Assembly: GCF_000427865.1 (NCBI RefSeq)
Contig: NZ_ATYV01000020.1
Span: 1 to 64,000, forward strand
Reading direction: 5' to 3'
Source of the DNA: Corynebacterium sputi DSM 45148
GTDB lineage: Bacteria > Actinomycetota > Actinomycetes > Mycobacteriales > Mycobacteriaceae
DNA length: 64,000 bases
The notes under the pieces were generated by a model. That model saw nothing but the letters and a program-made list of their open reading frames with translations, did no database searches and had not been told where the DNA came from. The position numbers and the translations under genes are program-made. Positions 23,543 through 32,603 of the stretch are shown in pieces. The number at the start of each line of letters is the position of its first letter. Positions within the stretch are counted from its first letter, which is position 1.

Positions 23543-24643
23543 TCATTGACGCAGCAGTAGCGCCTCGCCGAACTCATCGAGGATGAGGGTTGTGGAAGCA
23601 ACCAAAAAGATCGCATTCCCGCGCTCATGGTCTAGCCCGATCCAGCTAGAGAAGCCACCTGTGCCGCCGTTGTGCCAAGTGATGGTGCGCCCTTGAATCT
23701 GTGAGGTGATCCATCCTGCGCCCACACGATCTGCCCCATCGAAGGAGAAGTCAGCGGTTGGAACAAGGGCGGCTGCACCTGGGGCAGTACCGGAAAGGAG
23801 CGCCTGCGCCAGAGTAGCCATGCTCGTTACATCGGTACGTATGCCGCCAGCAGGTGCGTACTGCAGGTCGGTCCAAGCCTGCTGAGCACGGCCATCGGAG
23901 TCTCGGCCCTGGACTGCAAACTCATCTAGTCCCGATTCCCCGCCTACCGGTACGTAGAATCTTTCCAGCCCCAAAGACTCAGAGATACGGTTTCGCAGCA
24001 GCGTCGGATAGTCCGTCCCCGCTGCCACTGCCAGTGCGTGGCCGAGAGCGGCGAACCCCAGATTTGAGTAAGCAGTCCGCTTCGCGCGAACGGGTGAGCG
24101 ACGCAGATCGTGCAAGAGCTCGTCAACAGTCCTGCCGTCAAACGGATTCTTCGCCTGGATAGTCCTACTTACTAAACGAGCCACATCGGAGATTTCCATA
24201 GGCTGTGACGGAAGCCCGGAGCGATGTTGGGACAGCTCCTGCAAAGTGATGCCGGCCGCGTCGTAACCAGCCAGGTCGAATAGCTCACCTAGCGTCATGT
24301 TCGAGTGAACTTCGCCGCGGTTGAGTGCATCTGCATAGAGTAAGCCCGTGATGCCCTTATTGATCGACCCGATTTCGAAGGTCGATCTCAGCGCCGTCCC
24401 GATGGTCGCGATTCGGATGGCGTCTTCGGTCACCGAGGCGATCCCCACAGCATGGATTCCTTTGGGCGGCAGAAGCTCCAGCACGGTGGCCGCCAGGGCA
24501 GTGTCTCCGTCGACCTGACTTGTACCGCTGATGGGTTCGAGGACGCGAGTGCGCTGACGAACCGCGACCTCTACGACTCCGATAACTGCCGCCGCAGCTA
24601 TTGTGGCGAACAGGAGTTGGTGTCTGCGCAACCTGATCTGCAC
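23543..24643 (-). CDS. Serine beta-lactamase-fold hydrolase (class C/PBP-like)
   Basis: A 366-residue exported or membrane-anchored protein: the N-terminal hydrophobic segment (LLFATIAAAAVIGVVEVAV) is a signal anchor. Catalytic motifs of the class C beta-lactamase/DD-peptidase fold are present: SxxK as SINK in FEIGSINKG, YxN as YSN in AYSNLGFAALG, and HNGGTGGF in place of KTG. It could be a penicillin-binding esterase/peptidase or a beta-lactamase; the sequence does not decide. It lies between two resolvase genes, as cargo would. GTG at 24643 is the likely start with GAGAGG next to it. Confidence 0.75.
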   Translation of the reverse strand: MQIRLRRHQLLFATIAAAAVIGVVEVAVRQRTRVLEPISGTSQVDGDTALAATVLELLPPKGIHAVGIASVTEDAIRIATIGTALRSTFEIGSINKGITGLLYADALNRGEVHSNMTLGELFDLAGYDAAGITLQELSQHRSGLPSQPMEISDVARLVSRTIQAKNPFDGRTVDELLHDLRRSPVRAKRTAYSNLGFAALGHALAVAAGTDYPTLLRNRISESLGLERFYVPVGGESGLDEFAVQGRDSDGRAQQAWTDLQYAPAGGIRTDVTSMATLAQALLSGTAPGAAALVPTADFSFDGADRVGAGWITSQIQGRTITWHNGGTGGFSSWIGLDHERGNAIFLVASTTLILDEFGEALLLRQ

Positions 24644-24868
24644 CCTCTCAAGGTCCTCTGGATCTGAGGCCGTATTGGTCCGTTACTGATAAATTTACCT
24701 ATAATTCTGTCTCGAAAGGTCATTGACCTTAGTGGGGACCGTATCAAAACCATGAAACGGCACCCGCCGACACTGGGTAAAGGCTTAGGTCGAGAAGTGT
24801 CTCACTGGGGTACACCCTAAATGGACAGATCTGAATTACAAGTTTTAGCTGTTCGGTAGGGTTGCTTT
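24644..24868. other. Divergent promoter region, no gene seen
   Basis: This 225-bp region lies between the divergent hydrolase and resolvase genes. It contains a TATAAT at 24702-24707 and no credible reading frame. A resolvase recognition site would be expected in this position, but no clear dyad set was found. Confidence 0.35.
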
Positions 24869-25498
24869 ATGGCTAGTGGAACAGAACCGTCATTACCTCT
24901 AGAGATTGATGAACACCAGGACGTTGTTGTGGGACAAAAAGTCGGTTATGCCCGGGTGAGTTCTATGGAACAGAACCTGGACCGACAACTTGATCAACTC
25001 CGTGCGGCGGGCGCGTCGCAAATCTACAAAGAGAAGATCAGTGGCTCGACTCTGCATCGTCCCCAGTTAGAGGAGGTACTGCGGTATCTGCGTAAGGGGG
25101 ATCAGCTCATTGTTACGAGCATGGATCGTCTCGCCCGTTCACTGGTGGACCTGCACACGATTGTCGAAGATTTGGTGGGGCGCGGTGTCTCGGTGAGGTT
25201 CCTACGTGAGGGGCAGACCTATTCAGCGAAGGCCGACCCGATCGCCAAACTGATGCTGGGCCTTATGGGCAGTGTCGCCGAGTTTGAGCGCTCCATTATT
25301 AAAGAGCGCCAGGCAGAGGGGATCGCTCGGGCGAAAGCCCGCGGCGTGTACAAGGGGCGGGCGAAGGTGCTAACCGGTGTTCAAGTAGCGCAGGCTAAGC
25401 AGTGGGTGGCCGATGGCGTGCCTAAAGCGGAAGTGGCCCGTCGACTGGGCGTCGGGCGAACGACCCTTTACAAATATCTCGAGGGGAGAACTGGGTAG
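24869..25498 (+). CDS. Serine recombinase (resolvase), second copy
   Basis: 209 residues, of a different subgroup from the one at 22903. A 20-residue acidic N-terminal extension precedes KVGYARVSSMEQNLDRQL with the catalytic Ser; DRLARSLVDL, AEFERSIIKERQAEGIARAK and the HTH AEVARRLGVGRTTLYKYL follow. ATG at 24869. The degenerate relic at 22440-22620 is similar in its GRK and GVGRATLY motifs. Resolvases of this type usually belong to Tn3-like transposons, but no cognate transposase is in the neighbourhood. Confidence 0.88.
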   Translation: MASGTEPSLPLEIDEHQDVVVGQKVGYARVSSMEQNLDRQLDQLRAAGASQIYKEKISGSTLHRPQLEEVLRYLRKGDQLIVTSMDRLARSLVDLHTIVEDLVGRGVSVRFLREGQTYSAKADPIAKLMLGLMGSVAEFERSIIKERQAEGIARAKARGVYKGRAKVLTGVQVAQAKQWVADGVPKAEVARRLGVGRTTLYKYLEGRTG

Positions 25499-25529
25499 GG
25501 TATTGTTCCTTCCGCTAAGCCTCAAGTAA

Positions 25530-25808
25530 TTAATGTCTAGAGACTGTGGCAGCCATGCTCCATGACAGGCTGACGGCGACTGCAGTAATTAAATATCCAC
25601 TGACGGCGTAATTGTAAAAACCGCTGCATGACCTATCGCTGAGCACGTCATAAATCAAAAAGACGGGCGCTAGGAGGGTCATGATGGGTAAGAGCCGGCT
25701 TGGCGTAATTACTTTCCGTGCGGTTGAAACATGGATCAGGTAGCCCACTACCAGGATGCATAGGGCAATGAATAGTGCGACTATTATGCCAAAAAATACG
25801 TAGATCAT
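25530..25808 (-). CDS. Small three-segment membrane protein
   Basis: 92 residues with hydrophobic segments at about 2-27, 38-55 and 65-88, separated by short basic loops. No motif or family is recognised. It starts at 25808, 18 bp downstream of the truncated gene at 25827, so both were probably one unit before the IS6 element landed. The gene is AT-rich compared with flanking genes. Confidence 0.5.
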   Translation of the reverse strand: MIYVFFGIIVALFIALCILVVGYLIHVSTARKVITPSRLLPIMTLLAPVFLIYDVLSDRSCSGFYNYAVSGYLITAVAVSLSWSMAATVSRH

Positions 25809-25826
25809 AGGTATGTTTAGAATCTG

Positions 25827-26315
25827 CTAGTTAAGATTCACTGTGCCTTCCTGCTCGGTTTGATTGTGCTGGGACTTCTCGGCCTCGGCTGTTGGCGTCA
25901 TGGGTTCCGGTTGAATATCGGTACTGGTGTCGTGTGGTGCAGAGGGTTCCTTCTCCGAGGCCACCGGGATATCACCACCCTTTAATGCTGCTTCAATTTC
26001 CTCCGGGGATGTTCCTGATGGGAATAGCGGTACGATATCTATACCTTCGCTCAACTGGTAGTCGTTCGCGTTAATCACCTCAGCATCCGGAAGGGTTGGC
26101 GAAGTGTTCAATTTAGGCGCATTAAACGTTCTGATGGACGGCGTGTTCTTGTCTGCGGTGATATATGTTGCAGATGCATCCGACGTGCGTCTCCGCAGGT
26201 TGTTCGAAAGCGTTGACCATGAGTACCGGGCGACGGTCGCGGAATTTAGCGGTCCTAAGAGCGATCCATCTGAAACCGGCCCCCATGCTTGCACATTTAA
26301 TCTGATAGTAGTAAT
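25827..26315 (-). pseudogene. Unknown gene, 5' end removed by IS6 element
   Basis: The frame is open right up to the IS6 end at 26316 (upstream codons read TTIRLNVQAWGPVSDG), so the N-terminus and original start are missing. The remaining 160 residues have an Arg-rich middle and a Pro/Glu-rich disordered C-terminus (EKEPSAPHDTSTDIQPEP). A GTG at 26294 could restart translation. No function is recognised. Confidence 0.55.
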
Positions 26316-26909
26316 GGTGCTGTTGCAAACTTCAGGCGGAGAGCCGTGACGACCCAGTCTTCATCCTCTGATGCTCGCTGCGGGTCGGCGTTCTCAGGCA
26401 GCCTCGAACACCCGGCTGACGATCACCGCATCCGGGTTCGGTTGCCCGTAGGCAAACATCGCGCCCTGGCCTTTCCGTAATGAGTGCATCGCTTCCATCC
26501 CTTTCAACGTCCGGTACGCCGAGGTCCGGTTTTTGAACGCCCCCTTCGGTCCGAGGATCCGTTTCAGCCGCCCATGATCTCCTTCAATGACGTTATTGAG
26601 GTATTTCACCTGCCGGTGTTCCACGGTCTGCGGGCAGATTCCCTCTGACTTCAACTCCGCGATTGCCCTGGCTAGGGAGGGTGCTTTATCGGTGTTGATC
26701 ACCCGCGGGAACCCGGTTATCGTGTTCGACCTCAGGGTCTTGGCCAGGAAACGCTTCGCTGCGGCGACGTTACGCTTTGGGGACAGGTAAAAATCCAGGG
26801 TATGCCCGCCCGCGGTGATGGCCCGATAGAGGTAGCACCACTTTCCCCCGACCCGGATATAGGTCTCGTCCACCCGCCAGGACCGGGCCGAGCGGATTAC
26901 GAACGCAGG
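26316..26909 (-). mobile_element. Truncated IS6-family element (IS1628-like)
   Basis: The left end GGTGCTGTTGCAAAC at 26316 is the typical IS6-family terminus. The other end is missing: transposase similarity stops near 26909 and no matching inverted repeat appears before 27046. The remnant separates a truncated gene from a 524-residue unknown gene and marks a deletion or recombination boundary. Confidence 0.75.
26394..26909 (-). pseudogene. IS6-family transposase, N-terminally truncated
   Basis: The C-terminal two thirds of a DDE transposase are intact: SARSWRVDETYIRVGGKWCY with the first Asp, VINTDKAPSL with the second, and YLNNVIEGDHGRLKR with the final acidic residue. The usual N-terminal HTH (about 70 residues) is absent and the frame hits a stop upstream at 26910-26912. 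The truncated protein from the Met in MDETYI would lack DNA binding, so it is unlikely to be active. Confidence 0.85.
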
Positions 26910-27046
26910 TCAGATGCGGAAATGAGTGACACGATCCCGGCACGAAGCCGCAGATCTCCCGCGACTTTTGGACGGTCACCTTCGATCCCTAAAACCGAAT
27001 TCTCCGATACGCCGACGACCCTCGGCCCCTCAACCAGCTCGATGAC

Positions 27047-28621
27047 TTAGTCAAACTCCGCCCATCCCAGCATTTTTCGGTACATCGCCTCGTCCGGAAG
27101 TTCCTCGAACAGGTTTTCAGGTCCGCCCCGAAGGCAACCAAGTACGGGATGTGGATTCGCCCAAACCGAAGTATCGACCTCTCCCACAAGCAAGAATCGC
27201 GACAACTCATCAATATAGCGGATGGCCATACCAAAAAGAGTCGTGGAAACTGTTGCGATATCAGCCACCCTGGTCTTACCGCACCCGACATTGGAGCTGT
27301 CAGCAAGCCAAACACCAAGACGATCGAACTGCTCCTGATTCAACGGATTCCCAAGCTCATTAAACTCGGGGATCCCCTCAACCGTCAGCGCGACCGATCG
27401 AAATGATCCATATCCCCTGGAGAGTTGATGCCGGGTATCCAGCGGAAGAGAGTGGATCATATGCCGTAATTGTCCAACTAAACGCGCGTAGGACTGTAAA
27501 GAACGCAGTTCATCAGCAGCCACGCTAGGCCTAAAGTTTGAAATTATTCTGGCTAATTCATCTCTTGACGTAAGATTTGCATGTGTCGGCTCGTTCTTCA
27601 ATTCCGTATCAGACAGCATTCTGATCAACCGTGCATATCGCTCCAGTGCCGAATTTAGATACAACATGATCCTGTCAAAGGCCTCAGCCGATACCTCCGC
27701 AACGTCAGCCTTTCCACTTAGAGAACGGCCCTCATTTCCCAATGCTGCCAAAAGTTCATCTACCGCCCTCGAAGCGCGAGCCAAACGCAACTCAATTGCC
27801 TGGGCTGACTGAACAATATTGTTATCTCCAGCACATCGCGCCATAAGCAATATAGAGTCAAAATGCGGCACAGAAGCCTTGACTCCGTTAAGACGGAGGT
27901 CGATGATGCTTGGCGATCGACTTGAGTATCTAACGGTCCCTCCACCAACAAGTTCTCCTCTTCGGGTTTCGACGACCGCGTTTCCGGTCATGCGAAGATA
28001 GTGGCCGTAAAGTGGGACAAGCTGGGAGGGTGTTACGCTCAGGATTGTGTCATTGTCAGCAACATCGTGCCGCATCGCAGTGGACGCGTACGTGACAATT
28101 ACATCGACACCAATTGCATTTGCGGCAGCCGTCAATGCCGCTGCCCGTTGACGATCTTCTAACGAGAGTGAGCTGGACGGAATATCAGTATGCGCAATTT
28201 CATCGAGTTGAGTGTACACATCGAAGAATGTTCCTTGTGAAGCGAAGAAGAGTTCGTCGCCGTTATACCCAGCAACGGGGACGAGCGTAGAATCCAAAAG
28301 CTTTGATGATTCTCCATCGGATCCATACTCCCACTGGTACCATTCACTGCAGCTTACCCAGTTCAGCCACGCATCCGGCGGACTATCCTCGTTATGCACG
28401 AGCAAGATCGGAAATGTTTCATCGCGCTTCAAGATCTCAAGAAGCTCTACACTGGGCACGCGAATAGTCTCAACATCTACACCCACACGAATTTGCCGGG
28501 TCTCGGGTCGCATCGGAAAAAGAGAAGGAAGTTCGCGGGACCCCATTCCTTTAGGGGCCGACGGTCGAATATAGCGCATAAATCGATATCGTGGTATTTT
28601 TTCAGGGACAAAGAAGCTCAT
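27047..28621 (-). CDS. Unknown 524-residue protein in a transposase-linked cluster
   Basis: ATG at 28621 with a strong GAAGGAAGAGG just upstream, 32 bp after the DDE transposase-like gene on the same strand. The N-terminal third is mixed alpha/beta with VGVDVETIRVPSVELLEIL and TFPILLVHNED. The middle contains a possible small domain (AAANAIGVDVIVTYASTAMR, then DNDTILSVTPSQL), and the C-terminal half is helical. No signal peptide, membrane helix or known catalytic motif is seen. Composition is more AT-rich than the transposase. It may be the cargo or third component of the element. I do not recognise it. Confidence 0.6.
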   Translation of the reverse strand: MSFFVPEKIPRYRFMRYIRPSAPKGMGSRELPSLFPMRPETRQIRVGVDVETIRVPSVELLEILKRDETFPILLVHNEDSPPDAWLNWVSCSEWYQWEYGSDGESSKLLDSTLVPVAGYNGDELFFASQGTFFDVYTQLDEIAHTDIPSSSLSLEDRQRAAALTAAANAIGVDVIVTYASTAMRHDVADNDTILSVTPSQLVPLYGHYLRMTGNAVVETRRGELVGGGTVRYSSRSPSIIDLRLNGVKASVPHFDSILLMARCAGDNNIVQSAQAIELRLARASRAVDELLAALGNEGRSLSGKADVAEVSAEAFDRIMLYLNSALERYARLIRMLSDTELKNEPTHANLTSRDELARIISNFRPSVAADELRSLQSYARLVGQLRHMIHSLPLDTRHQLSRGYGSFRSVALTVEGIPEFNELGNPLNQEQFDRLGVWLADSSNVGCGKTRVADIATVSTTLFGMAIRYIDELSRFLLVGEVDTSVWANPHPVLGCLRGGPENLFEELPDEAMYRKMLGWAEFD

Positions 28622-28653
28622 AATCCTCTTCCTTCACTTTTCCTTCGGCGGCT

Positions 28654-30426
28654 CTACGTGCGCGGGGGTGTCAACATCGGCGCATGGCCAAGATCTGCTC
28701 GCAGTTGTTCCCACCTTCGCGCCGTCGACCCGGTATAGCCTTTTCGCCTGCTATTCCATCGTCGCTGGATCACACGATTGGTCTCAGCTACTTGGAGAGC
28801 CAGGATGATACTGATCATAGGCTGACGTCTCGGCGCCCACTTAAGGCTCTCAAATCCGGTGCAGTGTTCCGATTTCATGATCGAAAATCGTTGCTCAGTC
28901 AGACTCCGAGCTGCTTCGTAGTACAGCGCATGCTCCCAAGATCCCGGCACCAATCCCGGCTGCATCATGCGAATCTGTTCCTCGCTAAAAGTCACAGTGA
29001 CCTGGGAGTTCCTGCAACATTGGAATCTGTCGGCACCAGCGGGTGGCTCCACGGTCGGAGCGCCTTTCGGCGGCAAGATCATGGACTCCGGTTTCAGCGG
29101 GCACCGGACGCGACGCTGGACAGCAGGACAGACCAGCGCCTGGCGTACTGGCGGAAATTGCGTCTTGACGTGTCGTGGTCTACCCGATGTCGTTACGCCG
29201 AGGTTGGGCCGCCCGTTTGTGCCCATCAGAAGTGGGAAAAGACGCCGAATCAGCTGGTCATGGGCCCGAAACTCATCTGTTTCCAGCAACTCCGTCGTAC
29301 GGCGAACCACCCTCTTGTCCTCGACGATTGACGCTGCAGCAGGGCAGTAGAAGACCCCTGCGATCTGCACCGGCCCCGGTACCAATCGGCTTTTCGTATC
29401 CGAGCCACCGGACGTGCCGTACAGCGTTTTCCAGTGCCGCGGATAGCGAACAACGGGCGACAGTTGTCGGGCCAGCATCGCCCGGGCAAAGGCCCTTTTT
29501 GAGTTGTACCCCATATCGACGACGAGGAACGGCCATCGCGCCCGAGGGCTGCGACATCCGCTGAAACCGCTCTTGTTGTGCGCATCGAGCGCCGAACACA
29601 GACCCTCGACCGATCCGGAAGTCGGCGGATGGATGGCAATTCCAGTGATCACTGGTGGAACGGATTCGACCGCTCCCGGAGGACCGACCCGAGTCACCGC
29701 CGTCAGGCCAACTCCGAACCCAGATTTCCGGATGTACACCGGCAGTGCCGTCGTCTGCGGGACCCCGCGGTCATCGCGCACATAGTACCGGCCCATATAC
29801 GCAGCCCCTCGGTTTTTCTCATCACGGGCACCCAGCCCCGATGATGGGCCCGCCAAATCGATGATGGTTTCGTCGGCGACGACATCACCGTGATATCCTT
29901 CCGGCACCTTCTCCTCCACAGATGCCGCGACAATGGCGTTTATCGCCCGGTCCAGGGTTTGCTGGGCAACTTCGCTAGCTTCCCGCGCTTCCTCGGTTCG
30001 CCTCGCCACCATCTGACGGTGTTGGAGATTGCTGACCCGACGGGCCGGCAGATCGGCCCCGGGATCGATAACTACACACTGCCGGTGGATCCAAGTTATG
30101 AGGGCGTGGTACCCCGGCCCGGGCTGTTGAGCCGCCAATTCCCGCGCGTCCATCCCAACTTCGGCAAGCTGCTCGGGTGTCAGCGTTCGCATGAGCCTAT
30201 AGATTTCGGCCATTGAGGGCACCCTGCCCACGTGGATGATGCAGAGAGCCACCGCCAGTACCGCATCCCAAGTGAACCGGCATTGAGGGCGCCGTCCCCC
30301 CGAGCCGTGGTGCTTCCGGTGGGCCTCCGCGATGATTGCCCCGATACCCGCACGATGGATGATGTTCACGCAGCTGAAAAACACCTGGTCGGTCACTTTG
30401 TAGGCGCTGTCATGGGTCGAGATCAT
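28654..30426 (-). CDS. DDE transposase-like protein, 590 residues
   Basis: The conserved N-terminus is MISTHDSAYKVTDQVFF. A DDE-like triad is suggested by DVVADETIIDLAG (Asp185), FLVVDMGYNSKRAF (near 300) and SLTEQRFSIMKSE (near 520); the C-terminus is basic (RRWNSRRKGYTG). ATG at 30426 overlaps the stop of the upstream recombinase-like gene (ATGA), so they are coupled; the longer open frame upstream is a shadow of that gene. It is probably a transposase that uses the upstream protein as partner. I cannot name the IS family. Confidence 0.65.
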   Translation of the reverse strand: MISTHDSAYKVTDQVFFSCVNIIHRAGIGAIIAEAHRKHHGSGGRRPQCRFTWDAVLAVALCIIHVGRVPSMAEIYRLMRTLTPEQLAEVGMDARELAAQQPGPGYHALITWIHRQCVVIDPGADLPARRVSNLQHRQMVARRTEEAREASEVAQQTLDRAINAIVAASVEEKVPEGYHGDVVADETIIDLAGPSSGLGARDEKNRGAAYMGRYYVRDDRGVPQTTALPVYIRKSGFGVGLTAVTRVGPPGAVESVPPVITGIAIHPPTSGSVEGLCSALDAHNKSGFSGCRSPRARWPFLVVDMGYNSKRAFARAMLARQLSPVVRYPRHWKTLYGTSGGSDTKSRLVPGPVQIAGVFYCPAAASIVEDKRVVRRTTELLETDEFRAHDQLIRRLFPLLMGTNGRPNLGVTTSGRPRHVKTQFPPVRQALVCPAVQRRVRCPLKPESMILPPKGAPTVEPPAGADRFQCCRNSQVTVTFSEEQIRMMQPGLVPGSWEHALYYEAARSLTEQRFSIMKSEHCTGFESLKWAPRRQPMISIILALQVAETNRVIQRRWNSRRKGYTGSTARRWEQLRADLGHAPMLTPPRT

Positions 30427-31475
30427 CGCTGTTCCCCCGCCATCAGCCGCGTGGCCAGCTCCGCAAGGTCGGCAACTGGGAGATACTCGGAGATCTCGCC
30501 GATCGATCGGACACCCGTCGTCCCGGTAATCGCGAGAAACCCCGCCACGGTCATCCCCGGACGATTCGCCACACTGACCAACCACCAGCCTCTGAGTGCC
30601 GGAACATCGATCGTCGGCAAGCCACGCTGAGCTAACACCTCATTGACGCGATTTGCCCCGTTACGGTCGCGCGCACCCGGGAGAAGGCGCCCCTCACCGA
30701 CCTCAGCTGCCCTGTCCAGCAGACGTCGACTACGTACGGGACACAGCACGGGAGTACGCCTGGTGATCGTGCCCAGGTAGGACACCGACACCACAGCCAC
30801 GGCCCCCATGGGGGTGTCAAGACCGCTGACACCCGTCCCAGTCAGGGCCCTGATTTGCGATGAAGACAAGCCGGCGCCAGTAACCAGGTCAAGGATTACC
30901 AGCGCCTGCTGCTGATGCACATCCGACAAGTGAGTCACCGCGGCGTAAAGCTCGGCGACACGCGAGTCTGGCGCCGGTTGTGTGACGCGTGGCCTTGGCG
31001 CCAACGGCGACTGAGGCTCCGGATACTCGCGGGGATAGAGCACACGACCTGCCGCGTACAAATCGGTGCGGTACGTCCTCAGGGACCACAAACTTCCCGG
31101 GCATTGGTGGCCGAGCCATTCATCAACCTTTTCTCTGGTCAAGGCCCGTTCTTCGTCGACGATGCCAAACAACACCGCCTCGTCGTAGAGAAACTGTGCG
31201 AGATTTCTCACGCCCGTGCCGTCAGCATGCGCAGATCGCGGTGGCGTATGAGCCCACACCAACGCCGCTACCTCGATTGCAGCATCGCGCAGCGGCCCAT
31301 CCGGGCGCCGAATCCCACACGACTTCAAACTGCGCCACCGGCCAGTGTCGGGGACCGTACGAGAGGTCAGCCGGCGCCTCGTGGCAGGCTCTGCATCTAT
31401 GGTCAGGTGCCTGATCGCGTCCTCGGAATGTGCAATTTTGGCGACCATGGCCCGGTGTCGCCCCATCACCTCCAC
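30423..31475 (-). CDS. Degenerate tyrosine-recombinase-like protein
   Basis: About 350 residues. The N-terminal half resembles a core-binding SAM-like domain (GVRNLAQFLYDEAVLFGIVD, then LWSLRTYRTDLYAAGR). The C-terminal half resembles the tyrosine recombinase fold, but the first catalytic Arg site reads VTGAGLSSSQIRAL and the HxxR box reads LRGWWLVSVAN, so catalytic residues appear lost. It may bind DNA ends and assist the overlapping DDE protein. The start may be GTG 31475 or ATG 31466. It leads a three-gene minus-strand cluster. Confidence 0.55.
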   Translation of the reverse strand: MEVMGRHRAMVAKIAHSEDAIRHLTIDAEPATRRRLTSRTVPDTGRWRSLKSCGIRRPDGPLRDAAIEVAALVWAHTPPRSAHADGTGVRNLAQFLYDEAVLFGIVDEERALTREKVDEWLGHQCPGSLWSLRTYRTDLYAAGRVLYPREYPEPQSPLAPRPRVTQPAPDSRVAELYAAVTHLSDVHQQQALVILDLVTGAGLSSSQIRALTGTGVSGLDTPMGAVAVVSVSYLGTITRRTPVLCPVRSRRLLDRAAEVGEGRLLPGARDRNGANRVNEVLAQRGLPTIDVPALRGWWLVSVANRPGMTVAGFLAITGTTGVRSIGEISEYLPVADLAELATRLMAGEQR

Positions 31476-31607
31476 CCCCCGATGGTTGCGAACTGGCTAT
31501 TGCATTCGTGTTTTGGGCATGTCAAAGTAGACACGTCTCCTCCTTGAAGACTGTTGCAGGTTTTAGGAGCGATTGCCGACGAGTCCCCGGCAAGGGCTGT
31601 CTCGGCC
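31476..31607. other. Short intergenic region
   Basis: This region lies upstream of the recombinase-like gene. No gene or clear inverted repeat matching the other side of the cluster was found; the element boundary is probably here but is not visible. Confidence 0.3.
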
Positions 31608-31645
31608 GAAGCGGTACCGACGCCAATCGGTGCCGCTTCTTTTTT
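31608..31645 (+). terminator. Intrinsic terminator
   Basis: GAAGCGGTACCG (31608-31619) pairs with CGGTGCCGCTTC (31628-31639), followed by six Ts. No plus-strand gene precedes it directly, so it may be a relic of a lost gene or end a small transcript. Confidence 0.7.
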
Positions 31646-31657
31646 GTCTGTGCGCTG

Positions 31658-31882
31658 CTACGCCGGGACATCACCGTCCGGCGTGAAGCCGTAGGCGCCG
31701 ATGTCAGTGGCGTCGAGGATGTCGGTGAGCACCCGCGTGATCGAACAGCCGCGGCTGCGTGCGGCCAGCGTCAGATCGCGGACCATCGGTGCGGGCAGGC
31801 GCACCATCAGCCGCAAGCGCTGACTCTCGTCGACGAAGCGCGAGGCGCTGGGCCCGAATCCGCTCGGGGGAATCTCAATCAC
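31658..31882 (-). CDS. Small ribbon-helix-helix-like protein, 74 residues
   Basis: GTG at 31882 has GGGAGGTGG just upstream. The product contains RLRLMVRLPAPMVRDLTLAA followed by RSRGCSITRVLTDILD, a strand then two helices as in ribbon-helix-helix DNA binders, and ends in an acidic tail. Proteins of this kind act as plasmid repressors or antitoxins; no toxin gene is adjacent. The longer frame extending to 32461 is antisense to the gene at 32130 and is not coding. Confidence 0.6.
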   Translation of the reverse strand: MIEIPPSGFGPSASRFVDESQRLRLMVRLPAPMVRDLTLAARSRGCSITRVLTDILDATDIGAYGFTPDGDVPA

Positions 31883-32129
31883 AAAAACCACCTCCCAAAA
31901 GGGCACGGTCAACAACAAAGCCCTAATGAGAGGGCTGTGAGCTGGTAAGACTCGTGCCGGGAGGTGGTCACCTGGTGCGTGGCTAGCCCCCGTGGGGGCC
32001 GCTTCCGACGTTTTCATTTTAGCGGTCTCCAGCCCGCTCCACAAGAGCAAGTCACCGCCCTGTGATTCACTGCGGGGCACCGCCTCACAAGCGGCTGACG
32101 AGTAACCGAGACCCCGAGATGGGAGAACC

Positions 32130-32603
32130 ATGAACAACGCCGATGCCCAACTGATCAACGGGATGCCGTGCGATGAAGAGTTGCTGGAAGACCTCGGGCG
32201 GGTGCAGTGGGCCACCGCACGACTGCACTTCACGATGCGCGACACCCTCAATCTCCTCCACCGAGAACCGTCCGATGCTCCCTTCGACGAAACCCTGGGA
32301 GGAGTCAAGAAGACGCTCCGGAAACTGGCCGCCTCCGCCGGTGCCGCGAGGATCGTCGAGCGGGCTGACGGTATCGGTGGGGAAGCAATCGACGTCCGCA
32401 ACGCCGTGGCCCACGCAGTGACCATTACCGCCGAAGACGGTCGGCAGGCTCTGATAACCACAAGGAAACACGGTGGAAGCCGTCTCGACCGGGACGCACT
32501 ACGCGAGACGACAGCCCTTCTGATTCAGGCTGCACGTGACCTGACGACCGCCCGAGACGCCGAGCAGCCCACTAAGTCGCAGGCTCCCAAGGGTGACAGC
32601 TAG
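32130..32603 (+). CDS. Hypothetical 157-residue helical protein
   Basis: ATG at 32130 follows GGGAGA at proper spacing. The protein is mostly helical with a notable DVRNAVAHAVTI near residue 90, reminiscent of the RNxxxH-like loop of HEPN-type proteins, though the exact motif (Rx4-6H) fits only loosely. It lies divergent from the ribbon-helix-helix gene, 248 bp away. A HEPN-like RNase is a tentative possibility; otherwise unknown. Confidence 0.5.
   Translation: MNNADAQLINGMPCDEELLEDLGRVQWATARLHFTMRDTLNLLHREPSDAPFDETLGGVKKTLRKLAASAGAARIVERADGIGGEAIDVRNAVAHAVTITAEDGRQALITTRKHGGSRLDRDALRETTALLIQAARDLTTARDAEQPTKSQAPKGDS

Noticed and set aside
30427-30585. 53-residue N-terminal extension of the DDE-like transposase
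   Set aside because: It overlaps the end of the recombinase-like gene in another frame, and its composition is atypical; the ATGA-coupled start at 30426 is preferred.
31883-32461. Long minus-strand frame continuing from the small ribbon-helix-helix gene
   Set aside because: It runs antisense through the better supported gene at 32130-32603 and has no ribosome-binding site; the GTG at 31882 has one.
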